From Amycolatopsis mediterranei (GTDB taxonomy: Bacteria > Actinomycetota > Actinomycetes > Mycobacteriales > Pseudonocardiaceae), in assembly GCF_026017845.1 (NCBI RefSeq), contig NZ_CP100416.1, positions 7,249,749 through 7,313,748 of the forward strand: a stretch of DNA of 64,000 bases, read 5' to 3'. The position numbers were made by a program, and so were the translations under genes. Each line of letters begins with the position of its first letter. Position 1 is the stretch's first letter. Positions 47,545 to 57,832 of the stretch are shown piece after piece. The notes below the pieces were generated by a model, which saw only the letters and a program-made list of their open reading frames with translations, was not told the origin of the DNA and searched no databases.

Positions 47545-48087
47545 GTGACCGTCGAGCAACGTCCCCTGCGCGCGGACGCCCGGCGCAACCGGGAAGCACT
47601 GGTCGCGGCGGCGCGGGAAGTCTTCGGCGCCAAGGGGGTCGACGCCCCGCTCGACGAAATCGCGCGGCGCGCCGAAGTCGCGATCGGCACCCTCTACAAC
47701 CGGTTCCCGACGCGGGCGGACCTCGTCGAAGCCGCCTTCCTGCCGACCCTGGAAGAAGCTCAGGCCGTGTTGGACGAGGCCCTCGCGTGCGAGGACCCGT
47801 GGGAGGGATTCGTCCTGTTCCTCGAGCGTTCGGTGCTGATGCAGGTGTCCGACCGCGGCTTCACCGAAGTGTGCTCGCGGGCCTTCGACCCGGCGTCGGG
47901 GCTGGAGAAAGCCAAGCAGGCCAACGGTGCCCGGATGAACCGGATCATCTCGCGCGCGCAGGAAGCGGGGGCGCTGCGGCCGGACTTCCGGGGGCCCGAC
48001 CTCGCGATCGTGTTCGCCGCGGCCACCGCCACCCCGGACTGGCGGCGCGCGCTCGGCATGGTCCTCGACGGCCTGCGCGCGCGATGA
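47545..48087 (+). CDS. TetR-family transcriptional regulator
   Basis: A 180-residue regulator. RADARRNREALVAAAREVFGAKGVDAPLDEIARRAEVAIGTLYNRFPTRADLVEAAF (about 8-64) is the TetR helix-turn-helix, and the helical ligand domain follows. GTG at 47545 fits a leaderless transcript from TATACT. Its TGA overlaps the methyltransferase ATG (ATGA), so the two genes are coupled and the regulator probably controls its own operon. The ligand is unknown. Confidence 0.9.
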   Translation: MTVEQRPLRADARRNREALVAAAREVFGAKGVDAPLDEIARRAEVAIGTLYNRFPTRADLVEAAFLPTLEEAQAVLDEALACEDPWEGFVLFLERSVLMQVSDRGFTEVCSRAFDPASGLEKAKQANGARMNRIISRAQEAGALRPDFRGPDLAIVFAAATATPDWRRALGMVLDGLRAR

Positions 48088-48701
48088 CCTGGCTCGCGGA
48101 CACCGCCACGTCGTACGACACGGTGGCGTCGAGCTACGCCGACTTCGTCTCGGACGCGCTCGAGAAGGAGCCGTACCTGAAGGCGGCGCTGAAGCTGTTC
48201 GCCGCGGAGGTCGACGGGCCGGTGGTGGACGTCGGCTGCGGGCCGGGGCACTTCACGGCGTACCTGGCTTCGCTGGGCGTCGAGGCGTCCGGCGTCGACC
48301 TGTCGCCGGGGATGATCGACCTCGCGCGACGGTCGCACCCCGGGCTGCGGTTCGAGGTGGGGTCGATGACGGACCTCGCGCTGCCCGATGGGTCGGTCGC
48401 GGGCGTGCTGGCGTCCTGGTCGCTGATCCACGTCCCGGACGAGTCGGTGCCGGCGACGCTGGGTCACTTCCACCGCGTGCTGCGGCCGGGCGGCCTGCTG
48501 ATGATCGGCTACCACGTCGGCGCGGGCACCCGGCTGAAGACCGAGGGCTACGGCGGGCACCCGATGCGGGTCAACGTCCACCTCCGGCAGCCGTGGTGGC
48601 TGGCCCGGCGGGTGCGGGACGCCGGGTTCACCGTGGACGCCGAATGGCTGCTGAGCCCCGGGGCCAAGGTGCCGCAGGCGATTTTGTTCGCCGCGAAGTA
48701 G
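48084..48701 (+). CDS. Class I SAM-dependent methyltransferase
   Basis: A 205-residue small-molecule methyltransferase. VVDVGCGPGHFTAYLASLGVEASGVDLSPGMIDLAR contains SAM motif I and the acidic loop. VGSMTDLALPDGSVAGVLASWSLIHVPD is motif II/III and VLRPGGLLMIGYH the post-motif. The substrate is unknown. Translation is coupled to the TetR gene by a 4-bp overlap, so methylation may be part of a response to the TetR ligand. Confidence 0.88.
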   Translation: MTWLADTATSYDTVASSYADFVSDALEKEPYLKAALKLFAAEVDGPVVDVGCGPGHFTAYLASLGVEASGVDLSPGMIDLARRSHPGLRFEVGSMTDLALPDGSVAGVLASWSLIHVPDESVPATLGHFHRVLRPGGLLMIGYHVGAGTRLKTEGYGGHPMRVNVHLRQPWWLARRVRDAGFTVDAEWLLSPGAKVPQAILFAAK

Positions 48702-48725
48702 TGGTTCATCAGTTACCCTTCCCCC

Positions 48726-49820
48726 ATGCAGATGGGGGTTTTCCGCCGGTTCGGCGTGTTCGTTACTGTCGTCCTCTCCGCGCTCGCTGCGACGTTGCTG
48801 CTCGGCGCGTCCGCCGCACACGCCGCGCCGCCACCACTGGGCAAGCAGAACTGGGTGGTCAGCGTCGCCGGGTTCACCGACGCCCCCGGGAACAACTACG
48901 TGCGGCTCGGCTACCTGGTGTTCGACCCGTCGAGCAACGCCGTCCAGCACAACTTCTGGACGTGGAGCCAGCGCGACTTCCCGGTCCCGGCCAACAGCGG
49001 CGACGTCTACTACTGCGGCGAGTTCCAGCCGGGCACCAACCCGCGCAACAACTGCCCGATCAAGACGGCGCCGGGGTTCACCGGTGACCCGAACGGCCAC
49101 TTCACCGGCACCTACGCCTACGACTCGACGTCCGGCCAGGTGACGATCACCTGGACGAGCAGCACGATCAACGGCTCGACGACCGCGGTGAACCTCGGCG
49201 AGACCTGGGCGGTCTCCGAGCTGCACCCGGGCCTGGGCCGGATGGCGCTGGTCGACGACACGTACTCGATCACCGGTGGCTACGCCTACGGCAGCACCGC
49301 CTCGCTGGCGGTGACCAGCAAGGCGTCGATGAGCACGATCCGCGCCACGCAACGGCCGTACGTGTACGAGGCGCACAGCTGGAACAACGACAAGGCCACC
49401 ACGGTGGCCCGGGGATCGGCCGGCAACTTCACCGTCGGCCCCGACTGGAACGCCTGCACGGACGGCTCGTGCCTGGGGTACGTGCAGAAGGGGGCGCACT
49501 GCGACGCGGCGTCGTGCTGCGGGAAACCGGACGCCGCCGGCTACGAGGAGTGCGTGAAGAAGCTCACCACCAGCGGCGACCGGAGGTTCTACTACCTGAC
49601 CGGCGACCTGGGCGGCCGGCGCAACAGCTACGAGTTCTGGTGCGAATGCCTGTCGTACGACGGGTGCTACCTGCTCAACAGCCACGTCCGGCCGCTGTTG
49701 CAGGTGATCGACGACGCGGGAGCGTTCCAGGGCTGGGTGGGCGCCGAGGTGAGCCCGGACCGCAGCGGAACGCGGACGCTGGACGGGGAGTACTACGGCG
49801 CCTTCGCGATGGTGGCTTAG
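48726..49820 (+). CDS. Large secreted Cys-rich protein of unknown function
   Basis: A 364-residue protein. A signal peptide (MQMGVFRRFGVFVTVVLSALAATLLLGASAAHA, cut near AHA-AP) is followed by a beta-rich, Thr/Ser/Tyr/Trp-rich domain (WVVSVAGFTD, FTGTYAYDSTSG, VTITWTSSTINGSTTAV). A C-terminal region has about ten Cys (NACTDGSCLG, HCDAASCCGKPDAAGYEECVKKL, EFWCECLSYDGCYLL). The Cys pattern suggests several disulphides. No enzyme motif is recognised. The ATG at 48726 is close behind the methyltransferase gene but preceded by its own short gap. Confidence 0.8.
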   Translation: MQMGVFRRFGVFVTVVLSALAATLLLGASAAHAAPPPLGKQNWVVSVAGFTDAPGNNYVRLGYLVFDPSSNAVQHNFWTWSQRDFPVPANSGDVYYCGEFQPGTNPRNNCPIKTAPGFTGDPNGHFTGTYAYDSTSGQVTITWTSSTINGSTTAVNLGETWAVSELHPGLGRMALVDDTYSITGGYAYGSTASLAVTSKASMSTIRATQRPYVYEAHSWNNDKATTVARGSAGNFTVGPDWNACTDGSCLGYVQKGAHCDAASCCGKPDAAGYEECVKKLTTSGDRRFYYLTGDLGGRRNSYEFWCECLSYDGCYLLNSHVRPLLQVIDDAGAFQGWVGAEVSPDRSGTRTLDGEYYGAFAMVA

Positions 49821-49867
49821 GCGAAGGCCTGCTCGGCGAAGCCGAGGCCGCCGCGCTCAGGCCCGGT

Positions 49868-49983
49868 GGCGGGTCGTCTTCCTCGATGAAGCCGAGCGCG
49901 TGGACGCGGCAGTCGTGCCAGCCCAGCTGCGGGAAGTCGGCGTCGGTCCAGACGGCCTTGGACAGGCCGGACACCTCAGTCAC
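49868..49983 (-). pseudogene. 5' remnant of a WTDADF-type gene
   Basis: The frame starting GTG at 49983 begins with an acidic WTDADFPQLGWHDCRVHALGFIEEDDP stretch. It matches the N-terminus of a small soluble actinomycete family in which WTDADF, GWHD and a following LLLDIDYI-type stretch are conserved (from memory). After EEDDPPP the frame becomes Pro/Arg/Ser-rich low-complexity sequence running antisense into the secreted-protein gene, and the rest of the domain is missing. The GTG overlaps the esterase stop. It is probably a deletion remnant. Confidence 0.5.
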
Positions 49984-50801
49984 GGCAAGCGCTCGCCCAC
50001 GAACTTCACGATCTCCGGCAGTACTCCCCGCCAGTATTCGTCATCGTGGGCGCCCGGGGAAAACCGGGACACCGCGGGCGAAACCGCCTTCACCAGCCGG
50101 CGGTCCGCCCCCAGGAACGGGTCCGACTCGCCGCACCACACTCCGAGGGAGCCGGGGCGCAGCTCGGCGGTGTGCAGCAGGGGTTCCGAGTCGCGCCAGT
50201 TCGCCTCGTCCGCGAAAACCTTGCGGCTGCGGGCGTCCGGCCAGCTGACGAACAGGGCCGCGCTCGCCGTGGCCACCGCCTTCAGGTCCGGGTGCGCGCG
50301 GGCGAACCGCAGCGCGCCGAAGCCGCCCATCGAAATGCCGAACACCGCCGACGGCGGACGCAGGTCGCGGGCGGCCAGCCAGCCGGGGACTTCGTCGGTG
50401 AGCATGCGCTGCGGGTCGTCGGAACCGACGTTCACCCAATAGTGGTCACCGTCGAGGGCCGCGAAGGCGAACGGCGGTGTTCCGGCGCGGACCGCCGCCG
50501 TCAGCAGAGCCGGCAGGCCCAGGGAGAGGAACGTCCGCGCCTGGGCGCCACGGCCGTGCAGGGCCAGGCACACCGGCAGGCCCGAGGCAGGGACACCTTC
50601 GGGCGTGATCAGCACCAGGTCGACGTCGGTGCCGCGGGCCGCCGAGTGCATGCGCTGGACCGTCACCGGGTCGCGTAGCGCCGCCGGGTGGGTCGGCTCC
50701 GGCACGGCGGGCGGGCCGGGCGGTGGCCCGGCGGGTGGGGACGAGCAGCCCGCCAGCAGCGCGAGTGCGCTGCCGGCGAGCAGGCCACGGCGGGAGAGCA
50801 C
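49980..50801 (-). CDS. Lipoprotein esterase (alpha/beta hydrolase, esterase-D / antigen-85-like)
   Basis: A 273-residue exported hydrolase. The signal peptide ends in a lipobox (MLSRRGLLAGSALALLAGC), followed by a Pro-rich linker. The catalytic domain has LALHGRGAQARTF (oxyanion region), VFGISMGGFGALRFA (nucleophile Ser), WCGESDPF (acid) and HDDEYW (His). The fold class includes antigen 85-like mycolyltransferases and S-formylglutathione-type esterases. GTG at 50801 lies 3 bp after the rbfA stop, so it is translated with the rbfA operon. The substrate is unknown. Confidence 0.85.
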   Translation of the reverse strand: MLSRRGLLAGSALALLAGCSSPPAGPPPGPPAVPEPTHPAALRDPVTVQRMHSAARGTDVDLVLITPEGVPASGLPVCLALHGRGAQARTFLSLGLPALLTAAVRAGTPPFAFAALDGDHYWVNVGSDDPQRMLTDEVPGWLAARDLRPPSAVFGISMGGFGALRFARAHPDLKAVATASAALFVSWPDARSRKVFADEANWRDSEPLLHTAELRPGSLGVWCGESDPFLGADRRLVKAVSPAVSRFSPGAHDDEYWRGVLPEIVKFVGERLP

Positions 50802-50804
50802 GGG

Positions 50805-51281
50805 TCAGCCCCGGCTCTCCTCCTCCGCGAACTCGTCGTCGTCCTCGGTTTCGCGGGGCGCCTTGTACGGGTCGGGCTCGCCCGCGTGCTGGGCTCCCGC
50901 CGAGCGGCGCGCGACCTCCGCGTCGGCCTCGCGGGCCTTCGCGAGCAGGTCCTCGATCCGCTTCGACTCCTCGGGGATCGTGTCCGCGACGAACGTCAGC
51001 GTCGGCGTGTAGCGGACCCCGGTGCCCTGCCCGACCTTCGTGCGGAGCATCCCGCGCGCCGATTCGAGCGCGGCGGCGGCGCCGGCGAAGTCCGGGGGGA
51101 CGTCCAGCTTCTCGCCGAGCACCGTGTAGTACACCGTGGCGTCGTGCAGGTCGCCGGTGACCTTCGTGTCCGTGATGGTCACGTAGTCCAGCCGGGTGTC
51201 CTTGACCTCGTGTTCGATCGCGGACGCCACGATCTGCGAGATCCGCTTGGCGAGCTTGCGGGCCCGAGCAGGATCAGCCAT
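50805..51281 (-). CDS. rbfA: 30S ribosome-binding factor A
   Basis: A 158-residue RbfA that binds the 30S subunit near the 5' helix of 16S rRNA during cold adaptation and late maturation. [50 protein letters not shown] is the KH-type core. [25 protein letters not shown] and an acidic tail follow. ATG at 51281 follows AGGAGAACGAC. It belongs to the nusA-infB operon. Confidence 0.95.
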   Translation of the reverse strand: MADPARARKLAKRISQIVASAIEHEVKDTRLDYVTITDTKVTGDLHDATVYYTVLGEKLDVPPDFAGAAAALESARGMLRTKVGQGTGVRYTPTLTFVADTIPEESKRIEDLLAKAREADAEVARRSAGAQHAGEPDPYKAPRETEDDDEFAEEESRG

Positions 51282-51300
51282 GTCGTTCTCCTAGAAAGGT

Positions 51301-51594
51301 CTAATCGTCTGGGCCGAGCAGCCGACGGTGCGCGGAGAGCAGTTCGAACTCCGGCCGGCTCGCCACGTACCGCTCACACGAGTCCAGCACGTCGCGGACG
51401 TGCTCGCCGGCTTCGGCGACCACGGCCACCCCGATGAGGGTCCGGCGGTGCAGGTCGGTGTGCCCGGCTTCGGCCACCGACACGGCGAAGCGCTTGCGCA
51501 CCTCGGCCAGCACCGGACGGACCACGGATCGCTTCTGCTTCAGCGAGTGAACGTCGCCGAGCAGGATGTCGAGCTCTAAAGCTCCGACGAACAT
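51301..51594 (-). CDS. DUF503-family protein
   Basis: A 97-residue protein: MFVGALELDILLGDVHSLKQKRSVVRPVLAEVRKRFAVSVAEAGHTDLHRRTLIGVAVVAEAGEHVRDVLDSCERYVASRPE is the DUF503 signature (YlxP family). The family is regularly encoded between infB and rbfA and is presumed to act in ribosome or translation biology. The start ATG at 51594 gives the exact family length. The gap to infB holds a short GC-rich inverted repeat. Confidence 0.9.
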   Translation of the reverse strand: MFVGALELDILLGDVHSLKQKRSVVRPVLAEVRKRFAVSVAEAGHTDLHRRTLIGVAVVAEAGEHVRDVLDSCERYVASRPEFELLSAHRRLLGPDD

Positions 51595-51677
51595 AGGCAA
51601 GTGAGGTGGGGTTGTAGGAACAGGAAGCGAAGTCCCCGGGTGCGCGGCGCTAAACCGCACACCCGGGGACAAACGCC

Positions 51678-54600
51678 TTACGCCCGCGGCTTCTCGCGCT
51701 GCTCGTACGTCTCGATCTGGTCGTCGACCTTGATGTCGCCGTACGAACCGAGCGTCAGACCGCACTCGTAGCCCTCGCGGACCTCGACCACGTCGTCCTT
51801 GAACCGCCGCAGCGAGCTGATCGGCAGGTTCTCCGCCACGACCGTGCCGTCGCGGAGCAGACGGGCCCGGGCGTTGCGCCGGATCTCGCCGGACATGACC
51901 AGGCAACCCGCGATCGTGCCGATCTTGGAGGACTTGAAGACCTCGCGAACCTCCGCGCGGCCCAGCTCGACCTCTTCGTACTCCGGCTTGAGCATGCCCT
52001 TGAGGGCCTGCTCGATCTCGTCGATCGCCTGGTAGATGACCGTGTAGTACCGGACGTCGACGCCCTCGCGGGTGGCCCGCTCGGTCGCCTTGCCCTGGGC
52101 GCGGACGTTGAACCCGAGGACGATCGCGTCGGACGCGGTCGCCAGGTCGATGTCCGACTCGGTCACGCCACCGACACCGCGGTGGACCACGTTCAGCTCG
52201 ACCTCGTCGCCGACGTCCAGCTGCAGCAGTGAGGCTTCGAGGGCCTCGACCGTACCCGAGTTGTCACCCTTGATGATCAGGTTGAGGCTGTTCGTCTCCT
52301 TCAAGGCGGAGTCGAGGTCCTCGAGGCTGACCCGCTTGCGGCGCGACGCGTTGAGCGCGTTGCGCGTACGAGCGGAGCGGCGCTCGGCGATCTGCCGGGC
52401 GACGCGGTCCTCGTCGACCACCAGGAAGGTGTCGCCCGCACCCGGCACCGAGGTGAACCCGATGACCTGGACGGGACGCGACGGCAGCGCCTCGGTGACG
52501 TCGACGTTGTGCTCGTCGACCATCCGGCGGACGCGGCCGTAGGCGTCACCCGCCACGACCGAGTCACCGACGCGCAGCGTGCCGCGCTGGACCAGGACGG
52601 TGGCCACCGGGCCGCGGCCGCGGTCGAGGTGCGCCTCGATCGCGACGCCCTGGGCCTCCATGTCCGGGTTGGCCCGGAGGTCCAAAGCGGCGTCGGCGGT
52701 CAGCAGGATCGCCTCGAGCAGACCGTCGATGTTGATGTTCTGCCGCGCGGAGATCTCGACGAACATCGTGTCGCCGCCGTACTCCTCGGCCACGAGGTTG
52801 TACTCGGTCAGCTGCTGCCGGATCTTGTCTGGGTTCGCGCCTTCCTTGTCGATCTTGTTGATCGCGACCACGATCGGGGCCTTGGCGGCCTGCGCGTGGT
52901 TGATCGCCTCGACCGTCTGCGGCATCACACCGTCGTCGGCCGCCACCACGATCACCGCGATGTCGGTCGAGTTCGCACCACGGGCACGCATGGCGGTGAA
53001 CGCCTCGTGACCCGGGGTGTCGATGAAGGTGATCAGGCGCGGATTGCCCTCGAGCTCGGTCTCGATCTGGTACGCACCGATGTGCTGCGTGATGCCGCCG
53101 GCCTCGCTCTCGCGGACCTTCGTCTTCCGGATCGTGTCGAGCAGGCGGGTCTTACCGTGGTCGACGTGACCCATGATGGTCACGACCGGCGGCCTGACCT
53201 GCAGGTCCTCTTCGCCACCCGCGTCGTCGCCGTAGGTGATGTCGAAGGTCCCCAGCAGTTCGCGGTCTTCCTCCTCGGGGCTGACGACCTGAACGTTGTA
53301 GTTCATTTCGCCGCCGAGCAGCTCGAGGATGTCGTCCGACACGGACTGCGTCGCGGTGACCATCTCGCCGAGGTGGAAGAGCACCTGCACCAGCGAAGCC
53401 GGGTTGGCGTCGATCTTCTCGGCGAAGTCGGTCAGCGAGGCACCACGCGGCAGCCGGATCGTCTCGCCCTGGCCCTTGGGCAGGCGGACGCCGCCGACGC
53501 TGGGCGCCTGCATGTTGTCCATGTACTCCTGGCGCTTCTGCCGCTTCGACTTGCGGCCCTTGCGCGAGGGACCACCGGGACGCCCGAAGGCACCCGCGGT
53601 ACCGCCACGGCCACCGGGGCCACCACGGCCACCGCCGCCGCCACGGAAACCGCCGCCACCGGCTGGGGCACCGCCGCCGCCACCGGGACCGCCGCCACCC
53701 GGGCGGAAGCCGCCGCCGGCGCCACCGCCGCCGCCACCGGGACCGCCGCGGAAGCCACCGCCGCCGCCACCGCCACCGGGACCGCCGCGGAAACCGCCGC
53801 CACCGCCACCGGGACGACCGCCGCCGCCACCGCCGGGGCCGCCACGGGCGCCGCCACCGGGACCACCGCGGGCGCCGCCACCGGGACCGGCGGGACGCTG
53901 CGTGCGGCCCGGCATCATGCCGGGGTTCGGCCGCGGGGGCATGTTGCCCGGGCTCGGCCGGTTGCCACCGGCGCCACCACCCGGCCGCGGGGCCGGACGG
54001 TCACCGCCGGCGCCACCGCCGGGACGCGGGGGCCGGTTGTCGCCGCCCTGGCCGCCACCGGGGCGCGGACCCTGCGGACGCGGCGGGGCGCCGGAACCGA
54101 CGCCGAACGGGTTGTTGCCGACGCGCGGGGTGCGCGGGCCGGGCTTGGGACCGCCGGGCTTGGGGCCCTGCGGCTTCGGCGGGACGACCGAACCGGTGCC
54201 GCCCGCGGAGGGCGTGGCCGGGGTGTCCTGCTTGGGAGCGGCGGGCGCGTCCGCTTTCGCGGCCGGGACCTGCTCCTGGGGTGCGGGCGCGGCGGGCTGC
54301 TGACGCGGGCCGGGCCGGGGGCCGGGGCGCTGCCCCGGGGAAGCCGGCTTCGACGCCGCGGGCGCCTGCTGCTGGGGTGCCACCGGAGCCGAAGCGGCCG
54401 GGGCCGGGGCCGCCTTGGCCGCCGGAGCCTGCTGGGCAGGCGCGGGAGGCTTCGGGGCGGCGGGCGCACCGGGCTTGGCGGCCGGCGGCCCGGGGCGCGC
54501 CGACGGGCCGGGGGTGGGCTTCTTGGCGCCCTTGGGCGCATACGCGTCGCGAAGACGGCGGGCGACGGGCGCCTCGACCGTGGACGACGCGGACTTGACG

Positions 54601-54692
54601 AACTCGCCCTGTTCCTTCAACTTCGCGAGCACGTCCTTGCTGGTGATGCCGAGCTCTTTCGCGAGCTCGTGTACGCGGGCCTTGCCTGGCAC
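51678..54692 (-). CDS. infB: Translation initiation factor IF-2
   Basis: A 1004-residue IF2. The N-terminal IF2N module [47 protein letters not shown] is followed by a roughly 340-residue low-complexity region of Ala/Pro and then Gly/Arg/Pro repeats (about 55-390). The second IF2N is followed by the G domain ([47 protein letters not shown]) and domains II-IV. GTG at 54692 is favoured because GAGGAG lies just upstream; an ATG at 54704 is in frame. The Gly-rich tract gives long shadow frames on the other strand. Confidence 0.97.
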   Translation of the reverse strand: MPGKARVHELAKELGITSKDVLAKLKEQGEFVKSASSTVEAPVARRLRDAYAPKGAKKPTPGPSARPGPPAAKPGAPAAPKPPAPAQQAPAAKAAPAPAASAPVAPQQQAPAASKPASPGQRPGPRPGPRQQPAAPAPQEQVPAAKADAPAAPKQDTPATPSAGGTGSVVPPKPQGPKPGGPKPGPRTPRVGNNPFGVGSGAPPRPQGPRPGGGQGGDNRPPRPGGGAGGDRPAPRPGGGAGGNRPSPGNMPPRPNPGMMPGRTQRPAGPGGGARGGPGGGARGGPGGGGGGRPGGGGGGFRGGPGGGGGGGGFRGGPGGGGGGAGGGFRPGGGGPGGGGGAPAGGGGFRGGGGGRGGPGGRGGTAGAFGRPGGPSRKGRKSKRQKRQEYMDNMQAPSVGGVRLPKGQGETIRLPRGASLTDFAEKIDANPASLVQVLFHLGEMVTATQSVSDDILELLGGEMNYNVQVVSPEEEDRELLGTFDITYGDDAGGEEDLQVRPPVVTIMGHVDHGKTRLLDTIRKTKVRESEAGGITQHIGAYQIETELEGNPRLITFIDTPGHEAFTAMRARGANSTDIAVIVVAADDGVMPQTVEAINHAQAAKAPIVVAINKIDKEGANPDKIRQQLTEYNLVAEEYGGDTMFVEISARQNINIDGLLEAILLTADAALDLRANPDMEAQGVAIEAHLDRGRGPVATVLVQRGTLRVGDSVVAGDAYGRVRRMVDEHNVDVTEALPSRPVQVIGFTSVPGAGDTFLVVDEDRVARQIAERRSARTRNALNASRRKRVSLEDLDSALKETNSLNLIIKGDNSGTVEALEASLLQLDVGDEVELNVVHRGVGGVTESDIDLATASDAIVLGFNVRAQGKATERATREGVDVRYYTVIYQAIDEIEQALKGMLKPEYEEVELGRAEVREVFKSSKIGTIAGCLVMSGEIRRNARARLLRDGTVVAENLPISSLRRFKDDVVEVREGYECGLTLGSYGDIKVDDQIETYEQREKPRA

Positions 54693-54770
54693 AACTCTCC
54701 TCATCTAGGGGAGGCCAGGCGGAAAACCCGCTGACCTCGTCCTTATTGTCTGACGCTCATGGCTTCAGCT

Positions 54771-55169
54771 TCACGGCTGACTCATGACGGGTCGACCTGC
54801 TTCCTTGATTCCTCGCGACCCCGGGGACGTCCCGGGATCGTGGTGCGGGGTGGTGCGCCCGACGTGCTCGCGGACCTCGCGGGCGTCGAGCGCCCCGGGA
54901 GCCCGCAAGGCTCTCGGGAAGGCTCGCCGCCGTTCGGCCTTGGCCAGGCAGTCCGGGTCGGGGTGCAGCCACGCTCCCCGGCCCGGCAGCCGCCGACGTT
55001 CGTCGACGACCACCCGCCCGGCCACCGCGACCACGCGCAGCAGCTCACCGATCAATGCCCGCCGCTTGCAGCCGACACAAGTCCGCACCGGGGAAATCCG
55101 GTGGGGCTGGTGCTCGGCTACCCGCCGCGGGCTTCGAACCACTCCTGAGTCTAGCGCTTCGACCTTCAC
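54771..55169 (-). CDS. ylxR: YlxR-family nucleic-acid-binding protein (DUF448)
   Basis: A 132-residue basic protein. [22 protein letters not shown] and [36 protein letters not shown] contain the CVGC and GRGAWLHP signatures of YlxR, an RNase P or RNA-associated factor encoded between nusA and infB. The GTG at 55169 overlaps the nusA stop (GTGA), so the genes are coupled. The C-terminal His/Pro/Arg tail is longer than usual. Confidence 0.9.
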   Translation of the reverse strand: MKVEALDSGVVRSPRRVAEHQPHRISPVRTCVGCKRRALIGELLRVVAVAGRVVVDERRRLPGRGAWLHPDPDCLAKAERRRAFPRALRAPGALDAREVREHVGRTTPHHDPGTSPGSRGIKEAGRPVMSQP

Positions 55170-56212
55170 TCAGCCGAACCGGTTGTCGCGGCGGGCCGCG
55201 GCGGACGGGCGTGGTCTTGATCACCCTCGTCGTCCACCGGTGCGGCGTCGCTGCGGATGTCGATCCGCCAGCCGGTCAGACGGGCGGCCAGGCGGGCGTT
55301 CTGGCCCTCCTTGCCGATCGCCAGCGACAGCTGGAAGTCGGGCACCACGACGCGGGCGGTCTTCGCCCGCTCGTCCACGACTCGTACCGAAACAACCTTG
55401 GCGGGCGACAGCGCATTCCCGACGAAGCGGGCGGGATCCTCGGAGAAGTCGATGATGTCGATCTTCTCGCCGGCCAGCTCGCTCATCACGTTGCGCACCC
55501 GCGCGCCGACCGGGCCGATGCAGGCGCCCTTGGCGTTCACGCCCGGCACGGTGGACTTGACCGCGATCTTCGTGCGGTGCCCCGGCTCGCGCGCCACGGC
55601 GGCGATCTCGACCGTCCCGTCGGCGATCTCGGGCACCTCCAGCGCGAACAGCTTGCGCACCAGGTTGGGGTGCGAGCGGGAGAGCGTGATCTGCGGGCCG
55701 CGGTTGCTGCGCGACACCGTGACCACGTACGCCTTGATCCGGCTGCCGTGCTCGTAGGACTCCCCGGCGACCTGCTCGCCGGAGGGCAGCACGCCCTCGG
55801 TGTCACCCACCTGGACCACCACCATGCCGCGCGCGTTGGCGCGGGCGTCGCGCTGGATGACGCCGGCGACGATCTCGCCCTCCTTGGTGGAGAACTCGCC
55901 GAAGGTCTTCTCGTGCTCGGCGTCGCGCAGCCGCTGCAGGATGACCTGGCGCGCGGTGGTGGCGGCGATCCGGCCGAAGCCCTCGGGGGTGTCGTCCCAC
56001 TCCTCGTCGACCTGGCCGTCGTGGGTCAGCGTGTGCGCGAGGACGCGCACCAGGCCCGTCTTGCGATCGATGTCGATGCGGGCGTGCGACTGGTGGCCCT
56101 CGGTGTGCTTGTAAGCGGTGAGCAAGGCCGTCTCGATGGCCTCGATCACCGTTTCGAAGGGGATGTCCTTGTCCCGTTCGATCGCCCGCAGTGCGGCGAT
56201 GTCGACGTTCAC
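55166..56212 (-). CDS. nusA: Transcription termination/antitermination protein NusA
   Basis: A 348-residue NusA. The N-terminal domain ([35 protein letters not shown]) is followed by S1 ([32 protein letters not shown]) and two KH domains ([46 protein letters not shown] and [25 protein letters not shown]). The C-terminal acidic repeats of E. coli are absent, as normal in actinobacteria. The GTG start at 56212 overlaps the rimP stop by 4 bp and has GAAGGGG upstream. Confidence 0.97.
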   Translation of the reverse strand: MNVDIAALRAIERDKDIPFETVIEAIETALLTAYKHTEGHQSHARIDIDRKTGLVRVLAHTLTHDGQVDEEWDDTPEGFGRIAATTARQVILQRLRDAEHEKTFGEFSTKEGEIVAGVIQRDARANARGMVVVQVGDTEGVLPSGEQVAGESYEHGSRIKAYVVTVSRSNRGPQITLSRSHPNLVRKLFALEVPEIADGTVEIAAVAREPGHRTKIAVKSTVPGVNAKGACIGPVGARVRNVMSELAGEKIDIIDFSEDPARFVGNALSPAKVVSVRVVDERAKTARVVVPDFQLSLAIGKEGQNARLAARLTGWRIDIRSDAAPVDDEGDQDHARPPRPAATTGSAE

Positions 56213-56751
56213 TTCGACCCCTTCTCCGTCTCGGCCTGACCGGCAGCGATCATGCCGGACGCGTCGTTTTCGAGCAGTTTCAGGTCCTCGGCGGGCGGCT
56301 GCTTGAACTCGATCTCCACGACCGCCTTTTCCACGTCGGCGTAGCGGACGTCGCGGAGCTTGCCGCCGGCCAGGACGCGGGCGGCGTCCTCGCCCGCGTG
56401 ACCGACCCGGCCGACGAAGGGCGCGCCCTCCGCCGGGCTGATCTTCACCAGGCGGAACCGCGCGCGCCGCCAGTGCCGCGGCTGGGTCAGCGGGCGGTCG
56501 AGGCCCGGCGAGGTGACCTCCAGCGTGTAGGCGCTCGCGAGCACGTGCTCGTTTTCGTCGAGCGTCGCCGAGACCGTGCGGCTGATCTCGGCGATCTCGT
56601 CCAGCCCGACCCCGTCGTCGGAGTCGACGACGACCTTGACCAGCTGGCGCCGGCCGGCCTGCTGGACCTCGAACGAGTCGAGGTCGAAACCCGCGGCGGT
56701 GACGGCTTCGGCCACTATCGGCTGAAGCCGGCTGGCGAGTTCTCCTGGCAC
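56209..56751 (-). CDS. rimP: Ribosome maturation factor RimP
   Basis: A 180-residue RimP needed for 30S maturation. [54 protein letters not shown] and [30 protein letters not shown] are the family hallmarks. An SH3-like C-terminus follows. It is the first gene of the rimP-nusA-ylxR-infB-DUF503-rbfA operon, read leftwards. The ATG at 56751 is about 110 bp from the divergent DUF4439 gene. Confidence 0.95.
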   Translation of the reverse strand: MPGELASRLQPIVAEAVTAAGFDLDSFEVQQAGRRQLVKVVVDSDDGVGLDEIAEISRTVSATLDENEHVLASAYTLEVTSPGLDRPLTQPRHWRRARFRLVKISPAEGAPFVGRVGHAGEDAARVLAGGKLRDVRYADVEKAVVEIEFKQPPAEDLKLLENDASGMIAAGQAETEKGSK

Positions 56752-56860
56752 GTGGGGCTCTCCTTGGGTACGCGGGTCGGTGGTGGACCAGCTTATCCGG
56801 TCGCCCGCTCACCCCGCGCGAGCGGCGGGGCCGCCCCGGGGCCTGGCAGGATGGGGCGGC

Positions 56861-57796
56861 GTGACCGGAAGATCGACCGAGCTGACCCGTCGTGCCGCCC
56901 TCCGCGCTGGGGCGCTGGCCGCACTGGCCGTTCCCCTCGCCGCCTGCGGGCCCGGCTACGACGAAAGCCCCGACCCGCTGCAGCCGCTGCTGGCCGCCGC
57001 CCAGGCGGACGCCGACGCCGCGCGGGCACTGGCCAAGGGCGCGGACGCCGACGCCGCCGGCCAGCTGGCCGAGGCGCGTGCGGCCCACGCGGCCGCGCTG
57101 AAGTCCGAAGTGGACCGGCTGAACCGGCCCAAGCCGTCGCCGTCCCCGGCGCCACCGCCCCCCGCGGCGCTGGGCGGGCTGAAGGAGCGGCTGGCGGCCG
57201 CGCGCAAGCAGGCCGAAGACCTCGTCGGCGGGCTGCCGCGCTACCGCGCCGGGCTGGTCGCGGCGGTGGCGGCGGGCTGCGCGGCGCTGCAGCGCACCGC
57301 CGCCGCGCTGGGCCCGGGCGAGGACGCCCCGAAGGTGGGGACGGTCCCGGCCGGCCCGGTGCCCCCGGAGGCGGTGGACCCGCTGCAGGTGGCGCTGGCC
57401 GCCGAACACGCGGCGATGTGGGTGTACGGGCTGGTCAGCGCGTTCCTGCCGGGCGAATTCGGCGACGCGCAGAAGAGCGGCACGGCCGAGCACGCCCTGC
57501 GCCGCGACTACCTGCAGACGACGCTCTCGGCGGCCGGGGCGACCCCGGTCGCGCCGGAGGCGGCGTACGTGCCGAAGACCCCGGTGACGGACGCGAAGTC
57601 GGCGTCCCAGGTGGTCGCGACGGCCGAAGCGGACTGCGCGTCGGCGTGGCTCGCGGTGATCGACCACACCGACGACGCCGGCTTGCGCACGACGGCGCTG
57701 CACGCACTGGTGGCGGCTTCGCGGCGCGGCACGCCGTGGCGGGCGGAGGCGGGCGAGAAGCCGGTGGCGATCGCCATGCCCGGCCGGACGAGCTGA
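56861..57796 (+). CDS. DUF4439 ferritin-like Tat lipoprotein
   Basis: A 311-residue exported protein. The N-terminus [22 protein letters not shown] has a twin-arginine and a lipobox (LAAC), so it is probably a Tat-exported lipoprotein. A helical Ala-rich region ([43 protein letters not shown]) and Pro linker precede DUF4439 ([63 protein letters not shown]). The second helix bundle has Glu/His residues like ferritin. A conserved Ala-rich protein also neighbours rimP in mycobacteria. The role is unknown. Confidence 0.85.
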   Translation: MTGRSTELTRRAALRAGALAALAVPLAACGPGYDESPDPLQPLLAAAQADADAARALAKGADADAAGQLAEARAAHAAALKSEVDRLNRPKPSPSPAPPPPAALGGLKERLAAARKQAEDLVGGLPRYRAGLVAAVAAGCAALQRTAAALGPGEDAPKVGTVPAGPVPPEAVDPLQVALAAEHAAMWVYGLVSAFLPGEFGDAQKSGTAEHALRRDYLQTTLSAAGATPVAPEAAYVPKTPVTDAKSASQVVATAEADCASAWLAVIDHTDDAGLRTTALHALVAASRRGTPWRAEAGEKPVAIAMPGRTS

Positions 57797-57832
57797 CCTT
57801 CCGGCCCGGGCGTCCGGCAGCGGGCGCCCGGC

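Noticed and set aside
53329-54303. Pro/Arg-rich frame on the plus strand within infB
   Set aside because: It is the complement of the Gly-rich low-complexity part of IF2, so long frames are expected on both strands.
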